Assembly: GCA_015232335.1 (NCBI GenBank)
Contig: JADFZV010000033.1
Span: 1 to 37,329 of the forward strand
Reading direction: 5' to 3'
DNA from: Alphaproteobacteria bacterium
GTDB taxonomy: Bacteria > Pseudomonadota > Alphaproteobacteria > Rhodospirillales > WMHbin7
Length of the DNA stretch: 37,329 bases
The position numbers and the translations under genes are program-made. Below, one piece after another: positions 33,271 through 37,329 of the stretch. The notes below the pieces were generated by a model. The model did not search any database and was not told the origin of the DNA. It saw only the letters and a list, made by a program, of their open reading frames with translations. Positions within the stretch are counted from its first letter, which is position 1. The number at the start of each line of letters is the position of its first letter.

Positions 33271-33299
33271 CTGACAGGTGTTGAACCCGTGGATATAAT
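33271..33299 (+). promoter_or_regulatory. Sigma70-like promoter before the hybrid sensor kinase
   Basis: CTGACA (33271-33276, five of six consensus bases) and a perfect TATAAT (33294-33299) are separated by 17 bp. This is the best promoter match in the window and lies 66 nt before the GTG start at 33366, so the kinase gene probably has its own transcript separate from dctPQM. Confidence 0.65.
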
Positions 33300-33365
33300 T
33301 TCTGCCGGGTGATCTTTTAATCCTGCGTCGAATTGTGCCGCGAGAAATGCGTAGTGGGGGAATGC

Positions 33366-36300
33366 GTGACCGGGTCGAAAACCGAAAAACCAGCCAAAAA
33401 TGACGAGAAAAAAGCCGGTCGAACCAGGGCCATGACATCTCACGCCAAATCGAAGCCGTTCATCGTCGGCGTCGGCGCTTCAGCGGGCGGTCTGGAAGCC
33501 CTGGAGCGTTTTTTCAGTTCCCTGCCGATCACCACCGGCATGGCCTTCGTCGTCATCCAGCACTTATCTCCCGACCACAAGAGCATGATGGTCGATCTGC
33601 TGGCCAAACGGACCAGCATGGTGGTGACGCAGGCCGAACACGGCCTGACCGTGGCCGCCGACACCATCTATGTCATCCCGCCCGGCAAGCTGATCACCAT
33701 CGACCACGGCATTTTGTACCTGTCGGCCAAAAGCACCACCTCGGGGGTTACGCTTCCCATTGACATCTTCCTGACCTCGCTAGCCAAGGATCAGGGGGCG
33801 CGCGCCATCGGCATCATCCTCTCAGGCACGGGCAGCGATGGGACGCGTGGCCTGCGCGCCATCCATGAACAGGGTGGCATGGTGGTGGTGCAAGACCCCC
33901 TGACCGCCCGCTTCGACGGCATGCCGCGTTCCGCCATCGAGAGCGGCATCGTCGACGACGTGATGATGCCAGAACGCATCTTCGAGCGGCTGCTGTCCTA
34001 TGTTCGCCAAGCCAACAGCGCTCTCGATTTTCCAAGCCTGGAAGCAGAAGCCGATGCGCCCGCAGGGGGCTTAAGCCGAATCCTCAGCATCTTGAATTCG
34101 CAGACGGGCACGGATTTCGCCCACTACAAAAAAACCACGCTGATCAGACGCATCGAACGGCGCATGCATCTCAATCAGGTAGCCAGCCACGAAGACTATG
34201 CCACGCTGCTGACCGCCAACCGCCAGGAGGCGGAGAATCTAAAGCGCGAGCTTCTGATCAGCGTCACCAATTTCTTTCGCGATACAGACGCCTTCGCCGA
34301 TCTGAACCGTCAGGCCATCGTCGCCCTGGTCGCCAAGACCGCGGAAAACGGCAATATCAGGGCCTGGATCTGCGGCTGCGCCACCGGCGAGGAAGCCTAT
34401 TCGGTCGCTATCCTATTTTCAGAGGAAATGGAGCGGGCTGGGAAGTCTCTAGAGATCAAGATATTCGCCACAGACATCGACCGCAACGCCCTTGAAGTAG
34501 CTGGCGGCGGAAGCTATCCCGAAAGCGTCGTTTCAGAAGTCGATGAACAACGCAGAAGCAAGTACTTCAGCAAAAACAACTCCACCTACAAGATCAAGCC
34601 GGACATCCGGCGCATGGTGGTGTTCGCGCCGCACAACGTCATCAAGGACCCGCCCTTTACCAAACTGGACCTGGTTTGCTGCCGCAATCTGCTGATCTAT
34701 TTCGAATCGAATCTGCAACAAGCCGTTCTTTCGCGCTTCCAGTTCGCCCTCAAGCAAGGGGGCATGCTCTTCCTGGGCTCCAGCGAGACCCTGGGGCCCC
34801 AGGCGGCGGATTTCGAGCCAATCAACGCCAAGCATCGCCTTTACAGGCTTTTGCATGGCCGCTCGTTGCCGATTACCGAACTCCGCACGGATTCCGTGCG
34901 CGGTTCCGAAGTTCAGCGCGCCTATCCCCAGCCCGGGATCGATAATTCAAGGCGCGAGGAATTGCGCGCCGTCGAGGAGGGCACGCGCCAGCTTCTCACC
35001 GGCTACTGCCCGCCCTCGCTGCTGATCGACGAAAAGCAGGAGATCATCCATAACTATGGCGGCGTCGAACGCTATCTGCGCATTCCGGCTGGCGAGGCGA
35101 CGCTCGATGTCTGCCGCCATCTTCCCTCGTCGATCGGGACATTGGTCGCCGCTACGCTGCACCGGGTTTTTCGCGAGTGGAAGGAAATCAGCATCCAGCA
35201 AGCTGATCTTGACAGGGACCAACAGCAGGCAAGCGAACACCGCGACATTGTGCAGATCAGATTTAAGCCACTGACCCTTCCCAAGGGCGGGCAGCGCTAC
35301 GTGATGATGCATTTCGTCTCGGTTCCGAAATTCAGCGACAATCTTCAGACAACCGCCATCGATGTTTCGGTTGAAACGGAAGAGCGCATCAAGCTGCTGG
35401 AATCGGAATTGCAGTCCTCGCGCGAGAACCAGCAGGCGGTGATCGAGGAGTTGGAAACCACTAACGAGGAGCTTCAGGCCACCAACGAGGAACTGCTGGC
35501 CTCGAACGAGGAACTGCAAAGCACCAACGAAGAACTGCAGTCGGTCAACGAGGAACTGTATACGGTCAATGCCGAGTTGAAGGAAAAGGTCGATGAGTTG
35601 ACCAACCTCAACAACGACCTCGACAATTTCATGCGCACCACTCAGATCGGCACCATCTTCATTGACGCCAAGGGAACGCTGCGCCGCTTTACCCCCGCCT
35701 CGACGGAATTCGTCAATCTGATGGACCGGGATGTCGGGCGTCCCTTCTCTGACATTTCGACGAATATCGACTATCCGAACTTTGACGAAGATATCGCCCA
35801 AGTTATCAAGGCCGGATCAGAAGTTGACCGTCACGTCATGTCGCCCAACGGCAAGGCCACGCATGTCCGCGTCCTGCCCTATTCCACGGAAACTGGCGCC
35901 ATCGGCGGCGCCGTCGTCACCTTCGTCGACACGACCGACCTCACCCGGTCGCGCCAGCGCCTGCAGTCCTATATCGACTCGCTGCCCCACCATATCGCCG
36001 CTCTGGACAAAAGCGGCGCCATTCTGGCCGTCAACGCCGCCTGGAAGCGCTTTGGCGATGAGAGCGGGCTGGCCAAGGACTATGACTGGGTAGGCCGCAA
36101 CTACCTTGAATCTTGCGTCCCCGCGGGTGGTCCCATGGTTACGGATTATTCGGACGGTGCGCGGGCGGTTGGAGGGCTGCGCTCTGTACTTGATCGAAAG
36201 GAACAATTCTTTTCCCTGGAGTATATCAACCGCGCCACCGGCCAGAAGCGTTGGTTCCAGATGAATGTTTCGCCCCTGCTGCCCGACGAGGGCGGCGTGA

Positions 36301-37329
36301 TCGTCACTCACAACGAAACCACGCATCGCGTCTTGAGCGAGGCCCGTCTCAAACTTTCCGGCAAGATCATCGAGAATTCGAGCGAGGCCATTGTTATCAC
36401 AGATCCCGAGGAAAGGATTCTTTATGTCAATAACGCATTTACCAACATCACGGGCTATAGCGAAGAGGAAGTGACCGGCAAGACGCCGCGCCTTCTCTCA
36501 TCTGGCAGACACGACAAGCATTTCTACGCAAAAATGTGGACGTCACTGCTGGCCCAGGGCCGATGGGCGGGAGAGGTGTGGAACAGGAAAAAGAACGGCG
36601 AGGTCTATCCCGAACTGGTCTCGATCAACGCCATTAAGGATGACCGGGGTGCCGTGATCAATTACGTCTCCTTCTTCTCGGACATCACCAGCTTAAAGCA
36701 GACCGAGCGCCTGCTCCGCCAAAAGAACGCCGATCTGCAGCAATTCGCCCACGTTGCCTCTCACGACTTGCAAGAACCGCTGCGTATGGTCGTCAGCTTC
36801 CTGCAGCTTCTGAAGAAGCGCCATGACAACGACTTGAGCGGCGAGGCCCAGGAATATATCTCCTTTGCCGTGGACGGCGCACTTAGAATGAACAATCTGG
36901 TGCGCGATCTGCTTGAATTCTCGCGTGTGGATTCGAAGGCCGAGCTTAACAAACCCGTCGATGTCGCCAAGGTTCTTGCCAATGCCCTCAAGAACCTGGA
37001 TGTTTCCATTCATGAGTCGAGGGCAAGCATTACCCTGCCCTCAAAGCTTCCCTCTCTGCATGGCGATGAGAATCTGTTGTGCAGTCTGTTCCAGAATCTG
37101 ATCGGCAACGCCATCAAGTACCGCGACCCCAACCGGCCGCCCGAAATCCGCCTGGATGTCAGCGACGGACAGGATGTTTACAAGTTCTCGATCATCGACA
37201 ACGGCATCGGAATCAAACCGGAATATTTCGACAAAATCTTCATGATCTTCCAGCGCCTGCACACCAGGGAGGAATATCCCGGCACCGGCATCGGCCTGGC
37301 CTTATGCCGGCGCATCGTCGAGCGCCACG
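33366..37329 (+). CDS. CheB-CheR-PAS hybrid sensor histidine kinase (3' end outside window)
   Basis: The frame is open for 1321 codons up to the window edge. A basic leader is followed by a CheB methylesterase domain with Ser39 (VGASAGG), His66 (IQHLSPDH) and Asp158 (SGTGSDGT). A CheR methyltransferase domain (about 235-498) follows, with [17 protein letters not shown] and [17 protein letters not shown] long repetitive coiled coil (about 670-750, EELxxTNEELQ repeats) and three PAS-type regions (about 752-855, 865-988, 995-1108) lead to HisKA with His1133 in [12 protein letters not shown], then HATPase motifs [18 protein letters not shown] and GTGIGLALC. The first domains lack a CheB receiver. 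GTG at 33366 after GGGGG is preferred; the ATG at 33432 is the alternative. The output partner is not visible. Confidence 0.93.
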   Translation, partial: MTGSKTEKPAKNDEKKAGRTRAMTSHAKSKPFIVGVGASAGGLEALERFFSSLPITTGMAFVVIQHLSPDHKSMMVDLLAKRTSMVVTQAEHGLTVAADTIYVIPPGKLITIDHGILYLSAKSTTSGVTLPIDIFLTSLAKDQGARAIGIILSGTGSDGTRGLRAIHEQGGMVVVQDPLTARFDGMPRSAIESGIVDDVMMPERIFERLLSYVRQANSALDFPSLEAEADAPAGGLSRILSILNSQTGTDFAHYKKTTLIRRIERRMHLNQVASHEDYATLLTANRQEAENLKRELLISVTNFFRDTDAFADLNRQAIVALVAKTAENGNIRAWICGCATGEEAYSVAILFSEEMERAGKSLEIKIFATDIDRNALEVAGGGSYPESVVSEVDEQRRSKYFSKNNSTYKIKPDIRRMVVFAPHNVIKDPPFTKLDLVCCRNLLIYFESNLQQAVLSRFQFALKQGGMLFLGSSETLGPQAADFEPINAKHRLYRLLHGRSLPITELRTDSVRGSEVQRAYPQPGIDNSRREELRAVEEGTRQLLTGYCPPSLLIDEKQEIIHNYGGVERYLRIPAGEATLDVCRHLPSSIGTLVAATLHRVFREWKEISIQQADLDRDQQQASEHRDIVQIRFKPLTLPKGGQRYVMMHFVSVPKFSDNLQTTAIDVSVETEERIKLLESELQSSRENQQAVIEELETTNEELQATNEELLASNEELQSTNEELQSVNEELYTVNAELKEKVDELTNLNNDLDNFMRTTQIGTIFIDAKGTLRRFTPASTEFVNLMDRDVGRPFSDISTNIDYPNFDEDIAQVIKAGSEVDRHVMSPNGKATHVRVLPYSTETGAIGGAVVTFVDTTDLTRSRQRLQSYIDSLPHHIAALDKSGAILAVNAAWKRFGDESGLAKDYDWVGRNYLESCVPAGGPMVTDYSDGARAVGGLRSVLDRKEQFFSLEYINRATGQKRWFQMNVSPLLPDEGGVIVTHNETTHRVLSEARLKLSGKIIENSSEAIVITDPEERILYVNNAFTNITGYSEEEVTGKTPRLLSSGRHDKHFYAKMWTSLLAQGRWAGEVWNRKKNGEVYPELVSINAIKDDRGAVINYVSFFSDITSLKQTERLLRQKNADLQQFAHVASHDLQEPLRMVVSFLQLLKKRHDNDLSGEAQEYISFAVDGALRMNNLVRDLLEFSRVDSKAELNKPVDVAKVLANALKNLDVSIHESRASITLPSKLPSLHGDENLLCSLFQNLIGNAIKYRDPNRPPEIRLDVSDGQDVYKFSIIDNGIGIKPEYFDKIFMIFQRLHTREEYPGTGIGLALCRRIVERH

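Noticed and set aside
1..37329. CRISPR arrays, tRNA/rRNA genes, prophage or intact transposase genes
   Set aside because: No regularly spaced repeats, no cloverleaf or rRNA-like stretches, and no integrase or transposase domains were seen on either strand by eye.

Overview
The window is dense, GC-rich bacterial chromosome with short intergenic gaps and many ATGA/TGATG stop-start overlaps. The gene content (PHB genes, a CbiG-CobJ fusion next to CobN, a TRAP dicarboxylate transporter, a CheB-CheR-PAS-kinase hybrid, EAL-like signalling proteins) suggests an alphaproteobacterium, most likely a free-living Rhodospirillales of the Magnetospirillum type. The genus is an inference; no rRNA or other marker gene is present.

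Layout. 1-219 (-): the cut N-terminus of a probable sensory protein. 298-2355 (-): a bifunctional class II aldolase/short-chain dehydrogenase. 2513-6206 (+): phaA, phaB and a glutamine-dependent asparagine synthase. 6211-6361: a repeat island (30/29-bp tandem repeat, 31-bp perfect inverted repeat, 13-bp direct repeat) between convergent genes. 6362-8090 (-): a UDP-glucuronate decarboxylase-like enzyme and a metallophosphoesterase. 8202-12397 (+): a tight four-gene unit of two paralogous proteins with eroded EAL-like (and possibly GGDEF-like) domains, followed by an ABC-2 exporter ATPase and permease.

12398-28730 is a large cobalamin locus: cobT (-) facing cobS-cobC-cobU-cobW-cobN-cobO-cobQ (+), then cbiB (-), then cbiX-cobH-cobL-cobI-cbiG/cobJ (+). 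It covers cobalt insertion, several corrin-ring methylations and rearrangements, adenosylation, amidation, aminopropanol attachment and nucleotide-loop assembly. Precorrin-4 methyltransferase, precorrin-6A reductase, uroporphyrinogen methyltransferase, cobyrinate diamide synthase and the CobS/CobT-type chelatase partners of CobN are not in the window. A 310-bp MITE-like element with 25-bp terminal inverted repeats lies between cobH and cobL, and its right repeat appears to supply the cobL start codon.

28747-28772 is a bidirectional terminator shared with an OmpA-family porin (-). 30181-33250 is a TRAP transporter operon (dctP-dctQ-dctM) with a strong hairpin after dctP. From 33366 to the window end runs an open-ended hybrid chemotaxis/sensor kinase (CheB-CheR-coiled coil-PAS-HisKA-HATPase) with a good sigma70-like promoter in front. 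I found no tRNA, rRNA, CRISPR array or intact transposase.

The observations most worth following are the MITE-like element rebuilding the 5' end of cobL, the tandem degenerate EAL-like pair linked to an ABC exporter, and the mixed early/late cobalt-insertion gene set.
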